Positions 17,509-26,605 of a stretch of 64,000 nt of DNA are shown piece by piece. A program made the position numbers and the translations under genes. The first letter of the stretch is position 1; each line of letters opens with the position of its first letter. The notes beneath the pieces are model-generated. The model was given only the letters and a program-made list of their open reading frames with translations. It was not told the origin of the DNA and searched no databases. The stretch comes from Sphingomonas sp. PL-96 (GTDB taxonomy: Bacteria > Pseudomonadota > Alphaproteobacteria > Sphingomonadales > Sphingomonadaceae), in NCBI RefSeq assembly GCF_020707215.1, contig NZ_JAJFET010000006.1, positions 1 to 64,000 of the forward strand, read 5' to 3'.

Positions 17509-19284
17509 TCAGCCCACTGCTGGCTGGCGCCCAGGCGCGTTGGGATTCCTGCCCCCGCCTTGGATCCAGAGGTCGATCTGCTGTTCCAGCACCGGCAGCG
17601 GTACGGAGCCCAGGCCCAGCACCACATCGTGGAACCAGCGCTGGTCGAAGTCGGCGCCAAGCTGCCGTTCCGCATCGGCGCGCTTGCGGCGCAGCGTCAT
17701 CTCGCCGAGCTTGTAGGCAAGTGCCTGTCCCGGCCAGCTGATGTAGCGGTCGACCTCGGTCTCGATCTCGTGCTGTGACAGGGCGGTGTGCTGCGCGAGG
17801 TAGGCGATCGCCTGCTCGCGGCTCCAGCCCTGGTGGTGGATGCCGGTGTCGATCACCAGCCGGCAGGCGCGCCACATTTCGTAGGAAAGCCGGCCGAAGT
17901 CCTCATAGGGCGTGCGATAGATGCCCATCACGGTGCCCAGCCATTCGGTGTAGAGGCCCCACCCCTCGCCATAGCCCGAGAAATAGGTCTGACGGCGGAA
18001 GGCCGGGCGCTCGGGGCCTTCGAGCGCAATCGCCGCCTGAAGGCTGTGGCCGGGATTGCATTCGTGCAGCGTCAGCGCCGGGATCTGGTAGAGCGGCCGC
18101 GACGGCAGAGCATAGGTGTTCATCGAGCAGGCATCGAGCCCACCGCGCCCCGCGGTGTAGAAGGGCGCGATCGCGTCCGGCACCGGCACGATGGTGAAGC
18201 GGGTGCGTGGCAACAGGCCGATGGTGTGCTTGAGCTGGCCGTCGACACGCTTGGCGACGTACGCCGAGACGCCGAGCAGTTCGTCGGGCGTGCGGGCATA
18301 GAATTGCGGATCGGTGCGCAGAAAGGTCAGGAACTCGGCCATGCTGCCGGAAAAGCCCGCCGCAGCCTTGGTCTTCTCCATTTCCGCGTCGATGCGCGCG
18401 ACCTCCTTTAGCCCGAGCGCGTGGATCTGCTCGGCGGTAAGATCCAGCGTCGTATATTCGCGGATCTGCGCCTGATAGAATGCCGTGCCCTCCGGCATCG
18501 CCTCGGCCGCCAGCGTGGTGCGGGTGTGGGGCAGATATTCCGTGCGGAAGAAGCGCAACAGCCGGTCATAGGCGGGCGCGACCTGATTCCCAATCACGCC
18601 GCGCGCCTCTTCGCGCAGGCGGGCCTGCTCGGCCTCCGGAATGCTGGCCGGCATCTTTTCGAATGCGGCGTAGAAGGGGTTTCTGGCGGCATCGGCGACC
18701 GCGTTCGCGGCGATCGAGGCGTCCCGCCCGGCAAGCGTCACGCGCGGAACGCTGAACCCGCGCTTCAGGCCTGCGCGCATGTTGGCGATCTGCTCGTCGA
18801 AATAGCGGGGCACGTCGCGCATGCGGCCGAGGTAGCGGCGATACTGCTCCGCCCGCGCATAGGGCTGGCGGGCGGCGAGCCCGGACCAGAAGTTGCTGTC
18901 CGCGTTGAACGGCATTTCCCAGCTGCGGAACTGCTGGTTGGCAATATTGGCTTCCAGCGTGGTGCGGAACACCGCAGCGTTGATCCGCTCCTCGGGCGAG
19001 AGTTGCTGGACCGGGATGCGGCTGAGCCGAGCCTGGATCCCCTGCCAAGTGGCGAGGCGGCGCTGCTGGGTGGCGGCATCGACATGCGGCAGGTGGTCGC
19101 CGCTGGCGCTCCAGCTGTCGTCTTCGGCGACGCGGGCATATTCCTTCTGCCGCCATGCCCATTCCTCTTCATAGAGCGCGCGCAGCTGCGCGTCGGCAGG
19201 AGAGGTGGTCGTGGCCCGTGCATGCGCGGGGGCCGGTGTCAGCGGCGCGAGCGACAGCAGAACGGCAGAGGCGAGGATGCGCAT
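17509..19284 (-). CDS. DUF885 family protein (putative exported zinc hydrolase)
   Basis: This 591-residue protein starts with a signal peptide (MRILASAVLLSLAPLTPAPAHA). It carries DUF885 family features, including TLHECNPGHSLQAAIALEG, whose HExxxGH-like arrangement suggests a metallopeptidase-type zinc site, and SGYGEGWGLYTEWLG. DUF885 proteins are widespread, and a peptidase role is suspected but not proven for most. ATG 19284 begins the signal. It lies 29 bases downstream of two oxygenase genes on the same strand and is probably the last gene of that unit. Confidence 0.82.
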   Translation of the reverse strand: MRILASAVLLSLAPLTPAPAHARATTTSPADAQLRALYEEEWAWRQKEYARVAEDDSWSASGDHLPHVDAATQQRRLATWQGIQARLSRIPVQQLSPEERINAAVFRTTLEANIANQQFRSWEMPFNADSNFWSGLAARQPYARAEQYRRYLGRMRDVPRYFDEQIANMRAGLKRGFSVPRVTLAGRDASIAANAVADAARNPFYAAFEKMPASIPEAEQARLREEARGVIGNQVAPAYDRLLRFFRTEYLPHTRTTLAAEAMPEGTAFYQAQIREYTTLDLTAEQIHALGLKEVARIDAEMEKTKAAAGFSGSMAEFLTFLRTDPQFYARTPDELLGVSAYVAKRVDGQLKHTIGLLPRTRFTIVPVPDAIAPFYTAGRGGLDACSMNTYALPSRPLYQIPALTLHECNPGHSLQAAIALEGPERPAFRRQTYFSGYGEGWGLYTEWLGTVMGIYRTPYEDFGRLSYEMWRACRLVIDTGIHHQGWSREQAIAYLAQHTALSQHEIETEVDRYISWPGQALAYKLGEMTLRRKRADAERQLGADFDQRWFHDVVLGLGSVPLPVLEQQIDLWIQGGGRNPNAPGRQPAVG

Positions 19285-19313
19285 GGGCGGAGCTTCCCGG
19301 TTCTGGAGGGGCG

Positions 19314-20048
19314 TCAGGATGGCGGGCGGGCCGAGCGCAGCCAGCCGGTGATCGCGTAGCGGCGGTATGCCGCCTCCGGCCCGACCCGCGACACGCTGTG
19401 CAGCTGGGGCACGGCAAAGACGTCGAGCGTGTTGAAGCCAGGTGTCAGGCCGCGCACGGTGCCATCTTCGTCGTGGAACAGCAGCAGCCCACCCCATTCG
19501 GTCCGCCACTGCGGGGTCAGGCCATAGACGTATGCGGCGTGGCGCTGCTTGCCCGGCACTTCGTCGGTGTGGCCGGTAAGGAAATCGCCGGGGGCATAGG
19601 CGGTCGCCTGTCCATCGGCGAAGTCGATTGCCGGGATGCCGGTCAGGCGGCGCAGGCATTCGCGGGCAGCACCGCTCGACAGCCAGCGGGGAAAGGCCGA
19701 CAGCGCCGCGTCGCCGGCCGTGCCGCCGCCGTCGCCATCCGTCAGCCGCAACGTCTCGTAGCGATATTGGAAGCCGGTGCGCGCACCCGCCTGCACCGCC
19801 GCCTCCAAAGCGGCCGCCTGCTCGGCGGACATGCCCGTGCGGGTCGCGCGATCGAGTTCAAAGATCTTGTCGCCGCTGTTGATCAGCTGGCGCCAGTCCT
19901 CGCGGTCCCGCAGGACGGCGTGGAGGCGCGTGGGGAGCGGGTCGGCCAGGAAGCCGTGAATGCGGATCCGACCCGTGGCGGCGAATTCACGGGCGAGCGC
20001 GTCCCAGTCGAGCGCCGGGTTGAGCTGGAGCCCGTCGAGCAGGCTCAT
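19314..20048 (-). CDS. 2-oxoglutarate/Fe(II)-dependent oxygenase (prolyl-hydroxylase type)
   Basis: This 244-residue protein has the iron-binding facial triad expected of the family: His and Asp in FLTGHTDEVPG and a distal His in PQLHSVSRV. The 2-oxoglutarate-binding arginine is in YRRYAITGWLRS. The strand GLLLFHDEDG and the following turn are typical of small prolyl-4-hydroxylase-like proteins. The substrate is unknown. Its ATG overlaps the stop of the similar upstream oxygenase by four bases, so the two are translationally coupled and probably arose by duplication. Confidence 0.85.
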   Translation of the reverse strand: MSLLDGLQLNPALDWDALAREFAATGRIRIHGFLADPLPTRLHAVLRDREDWRQLINSGDKIFELDRATRTGMSAEQAAALEAAVQAGARTGFQYRYETLRLTDGDGGGTAGDAALSAFPRWLSSGAARECLRRLTGIPAIDFADGQATAYAPGDFLTGHTDEVPGKQRHAAYVYGLTPQWRTEWGGLLLFHDEDGTVRGLTPGFNTLDVFAVPQLHSVSRVGPEAAYRRYAITGWLRSARPPS

Positions 20049-20782
20049 CGATCGCGGAACCAGCCGGTGATCGCATAGCGGCCAAGCGGCGCGAACGGCG
20101 GCACATAGCTGACATTGTGGCGCTGGGGCACCTGGAAGAGGTTGAGGGAGTTGAACCGCGGCTTCATGCCCGCGATCACCTCATCCTCGTCGTCATAGAA
20201 CAGCAGATAGCCGCCCCAGTCCGGGCGCCAGTCGCGCGTGAGGCTCAGCACATAGGCGATCTGCCGCCCCTCCTCGCCGGTACCGCGATCGTCGTGCATG
20301 GCAAGGAAGTGGTTGGGCGCAAAGAGCGTCGCCTGGGCGTCGGCCTTGATGAGGCTGGGCATGCCGGTGATCGCGCGAACGAAGTCCAGGAATTCGGGTG
20401 CGTTGATATATTCGAGCACGAACTCGAGCGGGTGACCGGGCGCCCATTTGCCGAGATAGGCGTCGAGCATCGGATATTGGCCGTAGACGAAGCCATAGTC
20501 GCCGCGACCGACCCCCTGGCCGGCTGCCTGCCAGATCCGCGCCTGCTCCGCCTGGGGAAGTCGCCGGCTCGCGTCGGCGCGCAACGACTTGGGCGCCGCA
20601 CCCGGCTCGCGATAGGCCAGGCCATAGGGTGTCTGCCGCTGCACCACATCGGCGAGCACCTCTGCCGAGCGCGCGGTCAGCAGATCGCGGACCTGAAGGC
20701 GCCGGGTCCTGGCGAACTCCTGCGCGAGTGCCGCGCGATCATGCGCGGGATTGAGGTCGAACAGCGGCAGGGCGTCGGGCAT
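20045..20782 (-). CDS. 2-oxoglutarate/Fe(II)-dependent oxygenase, paralogue of the next gene
   Basis: This 245-residue protein is similar in layout to the oxygenase after it. It has His and Asp in FLAMHDDRGTG, a distal His in PQRHNVSYV and the 2-oxoglutarate arginine in LGRYAITGWFRD; the stretch WRPDWGGYLLFYDDEDEV matches the equivalent part of its neighbour. Both start with a short segment ending in LNPA. ATG 20782 was chosen because an upstream extension would run through the divergent promoter region. It leads a likely three-gene unit with the second oxygenase and the DUF885 gene and diverges from the TPR oxygenase. Confidence 0.85.
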   Translation of the reverse strand: MPDALPLFDLNPAHDRAALAQEFARTRRLQVRDLLTARSAEVLADVVQRQTPYGLAYREPGAAPKSLRADASRRLPQAEQARIWQAAGQGVGRGDYGFVYGQYPMLDAYLGKWAPGHPLEFVLEYINAPEFLDFVRAITGMPSLIKADAQATLFAPNHFLAMHDDRGTGEEGRQIAYVLSLTRDWRPDWGGYLLFYDDEDEVIAGMKPRFNSLNLFQVPQRHNVSYVPPFAPLGRYAITGWFRDR

Positions 20783-20871
20783 GCCGCATCTTGCCGTTGT
20801 TGTGCCGAAACATTCAAGCGATCCCATGTGCTCCGCTGGACAGCCGTGCAGAAAGTGAAACACACAAGAGC

Positions 20872-22644
20872 ATGAGCATGGATCTTCCCCGAACGTTGGC
20901 CTCCGCCGAAGCTGCCTATCGGGCGGGCGACCTGCGCGGAGCGCGGGCGCGCCTGACCGAGATGGTGGCACATGCGAAGGCGCCCGCCGCCGCCTTTCAC
21001 CTGCTGGCGATGGTCGCGCGCCGGGAACAGCGCGATGCGGAGGCCCGTGCGCATTTCGGCGAAGCGCTCGCCCGGGCGCCCGGGGATGCCGAGATCCACA
21101 ACAACTATGCGAACTTCTGCGGCCAGCAGGGCGATGTCGAAGGGGCGTTGCGCCATTATGCGGTGGCGGCGGCCACGCCGGGACCGGTGCGCGCAGAGGC
21201 GTTGGTCAACCGCGCGGTGCTGCACCAACAGCGTCAGGACCCGGTTGCGGCGCTGGCCGACATCGAGGCGGCGCTTGCACTGGTCCCGGCACGCGGCAGC
21301 GCGCACAGCATCCACGGCACGATCCTGCGCGATCTCGACCGGCTGGACGAGGCCGCGGCTGCATTCGACCGGGCGCTGGCATTCGAGCCTTCGCGCGCCA
21401 CGGCGCTGCGCGGCCGTGCTCGCGTGGCGCTGGAGCGCGGCGAGCCGGACGCGGCCGGGCGCTTCCGCCATGCGGCAAGCCATGGTGCGGCCGGGCCGGA
21501 CGTGCTGCTCGGCCTCGCCAACGCGCTGGAGGCGCAGGGCGACCCGGCCGGCATGGCGCTGCTGGAAAATGCGGTAGTCCAGGTGCCGGGCTGGGTGGAG
21601 GCGCATGAGGAACTCGCGCGCATGCGCTCGGAAGCGGGGCTGGCGCATCGGCTGACCGAAAGCCACGACGCGGCGCTTGCGCGGGTGCCGACGGATCCGG
21701 TGCTGCACCGGTCGCGCTGGCGGCTGCTCGGGACGGCCGGGCGGCACGTCGAGGCGCTCGCCGCCCTGGACGAGGGGCGTGCGGCACTCGGCAATGGCCC
21801 GGACCTGCTGCTGGAGGAGGCGAAGCTGGCGACCGAGGCGCGGGACCTCACGCGGGCAGGGTACGCGCTGGCGCAGCTGCCCGAGGACGGGGCGTATGGG
21901 CTCGCACATGCGCGCCATGCGCTGGCGACGGGGCAGCCGGACCGGGCCGCGGCGCTGCTGGAGCGATTCGTGCAGGCAGACCCTGACCATGTCGGCGCCT
22001 GGGCCTTTCTCGACCTTACCTGGCGGCTGCTCGGAGACCCGCGGCACGCGTGGCTGAGCGGCCAGCCGGATTTGTTTGCGGCACGCCGGCTGCCGATGGA
22101 GGCGGAGGCGCTCGCCGATCTTGCGGCCCTGTTGCGCGACCTCCACCGCAGCCGCTCGCATCCGATCGGCCAGTCGCTGCGCGGCGGGACCCAGACGCGC
22201 GGACGATTGCTCGCCCGCACCGAGCCGCAGTTGCGCGCGCTCAAGGTCCAGCTGCTCGACGCGATCGCTGCGCACATGGCGTCGTTGCCGCCGGCGGACC
22301 GGAAGCATCCGCTGCTGCGCCATCGCGACGCGCAGCCGGGGCTTGCGGGATCCTGGTCGGTGCGGCTGCACGGGGCCGGGTTTCACGTCAGCCACATTCA
22401 CCCGCGCGGGGTGCTGAGTTCGGCGCTGTACGTGGCTGTGCCGGAGGCGCTGGACGGGCAAGCGCGCGAAGGCTGGCTGGAGCTCGGCCGGCCCCCGGCG
22501 TCGTGCGGGGTGGCGCTGGAGCCGCTTGCGCAATTCGAGCCGCAGCCCGGACGCCTGGTGCTGTTCCCGAGCTATCTGTTCCACGGCACCCGCCCCTTTG
22601 CGTCGGGCGAGCGGCTGACAGTAGCGTTCGACGTTTTCTTCTAG
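20872..22644 (+). CDS. TPR protein with C-terminal 2OG-Fe(II) oxygenase-like domain
   Basis: This protein of about 590 residues has many tetratricopeptide-like repeats over its first two-thirds (for example AEIHNNYANFCGQQGDVEGAL and RAEALVNRAVLHQQRQDPVAAL). The C-terminal part, from GSWSVRLHGAGFHVSHIHP to FPSYLFHGTRPF, matches the putative 2OG-Fe(II) oxygenase family found behind TPRs in proteobacteria. The likely iron ligands are the His residues in HVSHIHP and FHGTRPF. There is no signal peptide. The start is one of two adjacent ATGs (20872 or 20878). It diverges from the two small oxygenases and converges on the TonB receptor gene. Confidence 0.82.
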   Translation: MSMDLPRTLASAEAAYRAGDLRGARARLTEMVAHAKAPAAAFHLLAMVARREQRDAEARAHFGEALARAPGDAEIHNNYANFCGQQGDVEGALRHYAVAAATPGPVRAEALVNRAVLHQQRQDPVAALADIEAALALVPARGSAHSIHGTILRDLDRLDEAAAAFDRALAFEPSRATALRGRARVALERGEPDAAGRFRHAASHGAAGPDVLLGLANALEAQGDPAGMALLENAVVQVPGWVEAHEELARMRSEAGLAHRLTESHDAALARVPTDPVLHRSRWRLLGTAGRHVEALAALDEGRAALGNGPDLLLEEAKLATEARDLTRAGYALAQLPEDGAYGLAHARHALATGQPDRAAALLERFVQADPDHVGAWAFLDLTWRLLGDPRHAWLSGQPDLFAARRLPMEAEALADLAALLRDLHRSRSHPIGQSLRGGTQTRGRLLARTEPQLRALKVQLLDAIAAHMASLPPADRKHPLLRHRDAQPGLAGSWSVRLHGAGFHVSHIHPRGVLSSALYVAVPEALDGQAREGWLELGRPPASCGVALEPLAQFEPQPGRLVLFPSYLFHGTRPFASGERLTVAFDVFF

Positions 22645-22654
22645 GGTGGCCCTG

Positions 22655-22695
22655 AACAGGAATGGCCCGGAGTTTCCTCCGGGCCACGCCTGTTT
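22655..22695. terminator. Bidirectional hairpin between convergent genes
   Basis: An inner 9-bp perfect stem (22663-22671 with 22678-22686) is flanked by an outer stem in which AACAGG (22655-22660) pairs with CCTGTT (22689-22694). It lies between the convergent TPR-oxygenase and TonB-receptor genes and probably ends both transcripts. T tracts are short. Confidence 0.65.
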
Positions 22696-22712
22696 GCGAC
22701 AGGTCGTACGCG

Positions 22713-25700
22713 TCAGAAGCGGAAACGCACTGCTGCGTAGAAGTCGCGACCCAGCACGTCATAGACGCCCGGATAGGTGTTCGCCTGCTGCTGATCGCTG
22801 CCGATCAGCTGCGGCTCCACATTGCCGATGTTGTTGACGCCGAAGCTGAAGTTGTAGGTGTCGGTCAGGTCGATCGAGAAGGCCAGGTCGACATAGTTCT
22901 TGGCCTTGAGCTTCGGCACCGCCAGCTCGGACGCGCTCACGGGATCGCCGTTGACGAGCGAATCCGCCTTGACGCTCGACAGATGGCGCCAGCGCAGGCT
23001 GGTCGTCACCGGGCCGTCGATCAGCGACAGGCGCGACGTCCACTTGTACTTCGACTGTGGGTTCCCTTGCGGGTCGCTGCAGTAGTTGACGCCGAAATAG
23101 CCCGCGCAGGTGTACGCCTGCTGGCCGACGACAGGCGCGAACTCATACTTCTCCGTCCAGGTGCCCTGGAAGAAGGCGTTGAGCTTGCTCTCCGCCCCGA
23201 ACAGTCCGAAGCCGAGCGACTGAGTATAGTCGACCGAAAGGTCGACACCCGAGGTCTTCAGGTTCGCCGCATTGGCGTTGACGGCCGTGACGAAGCTCGG
23301 ATTCTGGATGGTGCCGTCGTCGTTGCGCGAGATCGCCTGGCAGTAGATGCTGTTGACGTCTTGGAAGACGTTATAGCACAGGTTCAGAATGCCGCCGACG
23401 CCGCCGCCCAGCGAGGTGATGACGTTGTCCACCTTGATGTTGAAATAGTCGGCGGTCACGTGCAGGCCGGGCAGGAAGCTCGGCGCCAGCACCACACCGG
23501 CAGTGTAGGTGTCGGTGACTTCTTCCTGAAGATTCGGATTGCCGCCGAACAGACCTTCGATCTGGGCGTTCGGCTGGAGCGACGTGCCCGTACCGATCGC
23601 ACTGGCTGGTACGCCGGTGGCGGTGCAGATCGCGACGAGTGCCGCATCGTTCTGTGCCCCTGGGGTCGCGCAAGGATCCGTCGCACCCGGGAAGCCGTTC
23701 GACTGGCCACCGAACAGCTCGGACACGTTCGGCGCGCGAACGGCGCGAGAGTACTGCCCGCGGAAGGTGATGTCGCGCACCGGAGCCCATTGCGCACCGC
23801 CGGTGTAGGTCCACACGCCGCCGACGCCGCCGAGCGAATAGTCGGAATAGCGGAAAGCACCGTTCAGCTCGAGCTTCTCGGCAAACGGGTGGCCGCCGAG
23901 CAGCGGCACGCTGAGCTCGCCAAACACTTCCTTGACGTTGTAGCCGCCCGCCGTCGGATCGCCGCCGTTGAAGCCGACGACGTCGCCAGACGACAGCGCC
24001 TGGTCCGGGATAAACTGGCTCTCGACCGAGCGATATTCGCCGCCGAGCGCGAAGCCGACGGCCCCGCCGCCCAGGCCGAAGTCGAACAGCGAGCCCGAGA
24101 TCGAGGCCTGCGCGACCTGAAGCTCGGAAATGTCCGTGTTCTGCGTGGTGATCGAGATCGCGGAGATCTCCTCGGCCGACAGCATGTTCGGGCCAAAGAT
24201 GTTTAGGCGGTTCGCCAGCAGCTCCGCCGCGAATGCCGAGCGCGAGATGTTGCCGTACTGGATGTTCGAGTTCCGGGTACGGGCATAGCTGTAATAGGCG
24301 TCATACTTGATGTCGCTGGTGATCGCGCCGGTGCTGCCGATCAGCACGCGGAAGGCGTTGCGCTCGTCGAGCGCCTGGCGGGACGACACCGCGTTGGTAC
24401 GCGACGCGAGGCTGACGCCGACCACGCCCGGGTTGTTGTAGCGGGCGGTACCGCCTGCCGCGACCAAGGCCGCGTCGATCGCTGCTTCCTGTGCGTCAAT
24501 CGCCGCGATCGATGCGGCATCGGACGCCGACAGGAACGGGTTGTCGACTGCGATGTCGAAGGTGCCGCTGATGGGGCTCGCCGCCAGTTCGTTGGCGACG
24601 CGGTTGTTGACGAAGGACAGCTCCATATACGGGTTGAACCACTCGTTCACCTCGTAGTTGGCGTACGCCCCCAGCATCCAGCGCTCCTGCGGAACCTGGA
24701 GGTAGTTGTCGGGCGCATAGTTGTAATAATCGTCGGTCGTGAACGGGCGGGAGGTGTTCGCACCGGTGTAATATTGTCCAAGCGTGCCGTTGGAGGACAG
24801 CGACCCGGCGCCGCGGGTGAAGTTCGTGCCGCCGGTGCAGGCCGCACCGGTCCCGCCAACGCAGACCGTGCCCGGGTTCACGTAGAAGCGGCCGTTCGGG
24901 ACGGAGGAGCTGCCAAGCGGCACCAGGCTGGTGCCGCTGTCGCCCAGCGCGACGGCCGAGAAGTCGCGTGCGCCCTGGAAGATCGCCTTGCGCTGGTAAT
25001 ATTCGCCATAGGCGGTGATGTGGCCGCGGCCTTCGTCGAAGTCGGTGCCCATCGCGAGATAAGTATCCCAGCGCTGGCCGTCGCCTTCCTCGGTGATGCT
25101 GTACTGGCTGCCAGCTTCGACGCCGTTGATGTCGGTGCGCAGGCGGAAGTTGACCACGCCCGCGATCGCGTCCGACCCGTACACTGCCGAGGCGCCGCCG
25201 GTGACGACATCGACGCCGTCGATCAGGAACGCGGGGATCGTGTTAAGATCGACGACCTGCGAGGTATCGTAGAACATGTAGCGGCGGCCGTTGACCAGCA
25301 CCAGGTTGCGGTTGCTGCCCAGACCGCGCAGGTTCAGCGTCGCGACGCCGCCGCCCGGGTTGTTCGAGAAGCCGGTCGAGCCCGGAATGACCTGCGGCAG
25401 CGTGTTGAGCACGCTTTCGACGTTCACGGCGCCCGAAAGCTTGAACTCTTCCTGCGAGACGACGGCCAACGGGCTGTCGGAGGTGAGATCGCGGCGCGCG
25501 ATGCGCGAGCCCGTGACGACGATCCCGCCCTGGTTCTCATCGACGCTCTGGTTGGGTTCTGCGCTGCCGGTGGGAACGGCGCTTACGCCGACATTCTGGC
25601 TGGTAGATGTGCTTTCCTGCGGCGTGTCCTGTGCAAATGCCGGCGCGCCCCAAGCGGCCGCAATCAGGACAAGCGGTGCCACCCCGGCACGCAGTGCCGA

Positions 25701-25724
25701 GCGACGTTCTTGCATCATCTTCAT
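22713..25724 (-). CDS. TonB-dependent outer-membrane receptor
   Basis: This 1003-residue receptor should import a specific substrate across the outer membrane using TonB energy. A signal peptide ends at APAFAQ. A TonB-box-like stretch, GGIVVTGSRIARRD, precedes the plug domain (VESVLNTLPQVIPGSTG, LNLRGLGSNRNLVLVNGRR, DVVTGGASAVYGSDAIAGVVNF). A long beta-barrel follows, ending in AAVRFRF with the usual terminal Phe. It belongs to the large sphingomonad receptor group without a carboxypeptidase-like N domain. ATG 25724 follows AAGGGGAA. Neighbouring 2OG oxygenases are often found beside such receptors. The substrate cannot be named. Confidence 0.93.
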   Translation of the reverse strand: MKMMQERRSALRAGVAPLVLIAAAWGAPAFAQDTPQESTSTSQNVGVSAVPTGSAEPNQSVDENQGGIVVTGSRIARRDLTSDSPLAVVSQEEFKLSGAVNVESVLNTLPQVIPGSTGFSNNPGGGVATLNLRGLGSNRNLVLVNGRRYMFYDTSQVVDLNTIPAFLIDGVDVVTGGASAVYGSDAIAGVVNFRLRTDINGVEAGSQYSITEEGDGQRWDTYLAMGTDFDEGRGHITAYGEYYQRKAIFQGARDFSAVALGDSGTSLVPLGSSSVPNGRFYVNPGTVCVGGTGAACTGGTNFTRGAGSLSSNGTLGQYYTGANTSRPFTTDDYYNYAPDNYLQVPQERWMLGAYANYEVNEWFNPYMELSFVNNRVANELAASPISGTFDIAVDNPFLSASDAASIAAIDAQEAAIDAALVAAGGTARYNNPGVVGVSLASRTNAVSSRQALDERNAFRVLIGSTGAITSDIKYDAYYSYARTRNSNIQYGNISRSAFAAELLANRLNIFGPNMLSAEEISAISITTQNTDISELQVAQASISGSLFDFGLGGGAVGFALGGEYRSVESQFIPDQALSSGDVVGFNGGDPTAGGYNVKEVFGELSVPLLGGHPFAEKLELNGAFRYSDYSLGGVGGVWTYTGGAQWAPVRDITFRGQYSRAVRAPNVSELFGGQSNGFPGATDPCATPGAQNDAALVAICTATGVPASAIGTGTSLQPNAQIEGLFGGNPNLQEEVTDTYTAGVVLAPSFLPGLHVTADYFNIKVDNVITSLGGGVGGILNLCYNVFQDVNSIYCQAISRNDDGTIQNPSFVTAVNANAANLKTSGVDLSVDYTQSLGFGLFGAESKLNAFFQGTWTEKYEFAPVVGQQAYTCAGYFGVNYCSDPQGNPQSKYKWTSRLSLIDGPVTTSLRWRHLSSVKADSLVNGDPVSASELAVPKLKAKNYVDLAFSIDLTDTYNFSFGVNNIGNVEPQLIGSDQQQANTYPGVYDVLGRDFYAAVRFRF

Positions 25725-25922
25725 GAACTTCCCCTTGTTACCCCCGAGCCAAGACGGCCCAAATCTTTCAGGATCATCCACTCTCTTGTTTTATTCTGCC
25801 CAGATGATGCACTGCGGTGGAATAGTTGCAAGGCGCCAATCTTCCTGGAACTAAATGGCGCGCCGGTGTCGTAAAAATGCAACGTTCCGATCCGGGGCCG
25901 CAAGGGGAGGGGAATCAGTAGG

Positions 25923-26456
25923 ATGCACGATCGACAAAGGATGCTTTTCCAGGTGCTTGCGCTGATCGCGACAGGTGCAAGCGGCGCGGGATTCGGCCAG
26001 GCCGCGGCCCAGGATCCGGTGCGGGACCTGCTCGGCTGCCGGTCTGTCGCAGAGGATGCGGCGCGCCTGCAGTGCCTGGATAGGCGGGCAGCCGAACTGG
26101 CTCAGCGGCTGGAGCGTGGCGACGTTACCGTCTCGACCCGGGCGGAAGTCGCACAGGTACAAGCCGCACAATTCGGCCGCAGCGCGCCGGCTACGATCCA
26201 TTCCGAACCGGCGCGCCAACCGGCAACGGAGCCTCCCAGGAGCATCGACACGACGATCCGCAGCGCTTCCCGTACGGCCGATGGCAAGTGGGTGATGATC
26301 CTGGCGGACGGGGCCCGGTGGCAGCAGATCGACGGGCGCACGCTGTCCCAGGATCCCCGCGCCGGGATGCGACTCGCCATCCGCCGCGCGGCGATGGGCA
26401 GTTTCCTCGCCAACGTCGCCGGACAGACTGCGATTCGCGTGCGGCGCCTCGACTAA
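25923..26456 (+). CDS. Exported protein of unknown function
   Basis: This 177-residue protein has an N-terminal signal-like segment ending near AAAQ. The next part, VRDLLGCRSVAEDAARLQCLD, carries two cysteines in a pattern shared by many small sphingomonad exported proteins. After a Pro/Ala-rich linker, a C-terminal conserved block (ADGKWVMILADGARWQQID, IRRAAMGSFLANV, IRVRRLD) looks like a small beta-rich domain. A start preceded by AGGGGA at ATG 25923 supports a real gene. No function is known. It diverges from the TonB receptor. Confidence 0.65.
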   Translation: MHDRQRMLFQVLALIATGASGAGFGQAAAQDPVRDLLGCRSVAEDAARLQCLDRRAAELAQRLERGDVTVSTRAEVAQVQAAQFGRSAPATIHSEPARQPATEPPRSIDTTIRSASRTADGKWVMILADGARWQQIDGRTLSQDPRAGMRLAIRRAAMGSFLANVAGQTAIRVRRLD

Positions 26457-26563
26457 TTGGTGTGGCAGCAGGGTGTTGCGGTCAAAGCACGGCCGCGACA
26501 CCCGGCAGGCGATGCTGCACCGCACACGGCCAGCAGGCACCAGCCACTCAATCGGGCGAGCGA

Positions 26564-26591
26564 GGACGGGCGGCAGCGATGCCGCCCGTCC
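26564..26591. terminator. Bidirectional hairpin between convergent genes
   Basis: A perfect 12-bp GC-rich stem (26564-26575 with 26580-26591) is closed by a GCGA tetraloop. It lies between the exported-protein gene and the convergent SDR gene, where it can end transcription from either side. There is no T tract. Confidence 0.65.
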
Positions 26592-26605
26592 CGCGCCCCA
26601 TGCAC

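Noticed and set aside
25840..25900. GGAAC-type general stress sigma factor promoter upstream of the 25923 gene
   Set aside because: A GGAAC is present, but the spacer to the nearest CGT is 18 bases and the second element is CGTA, so it does not fit the usual pattern well.
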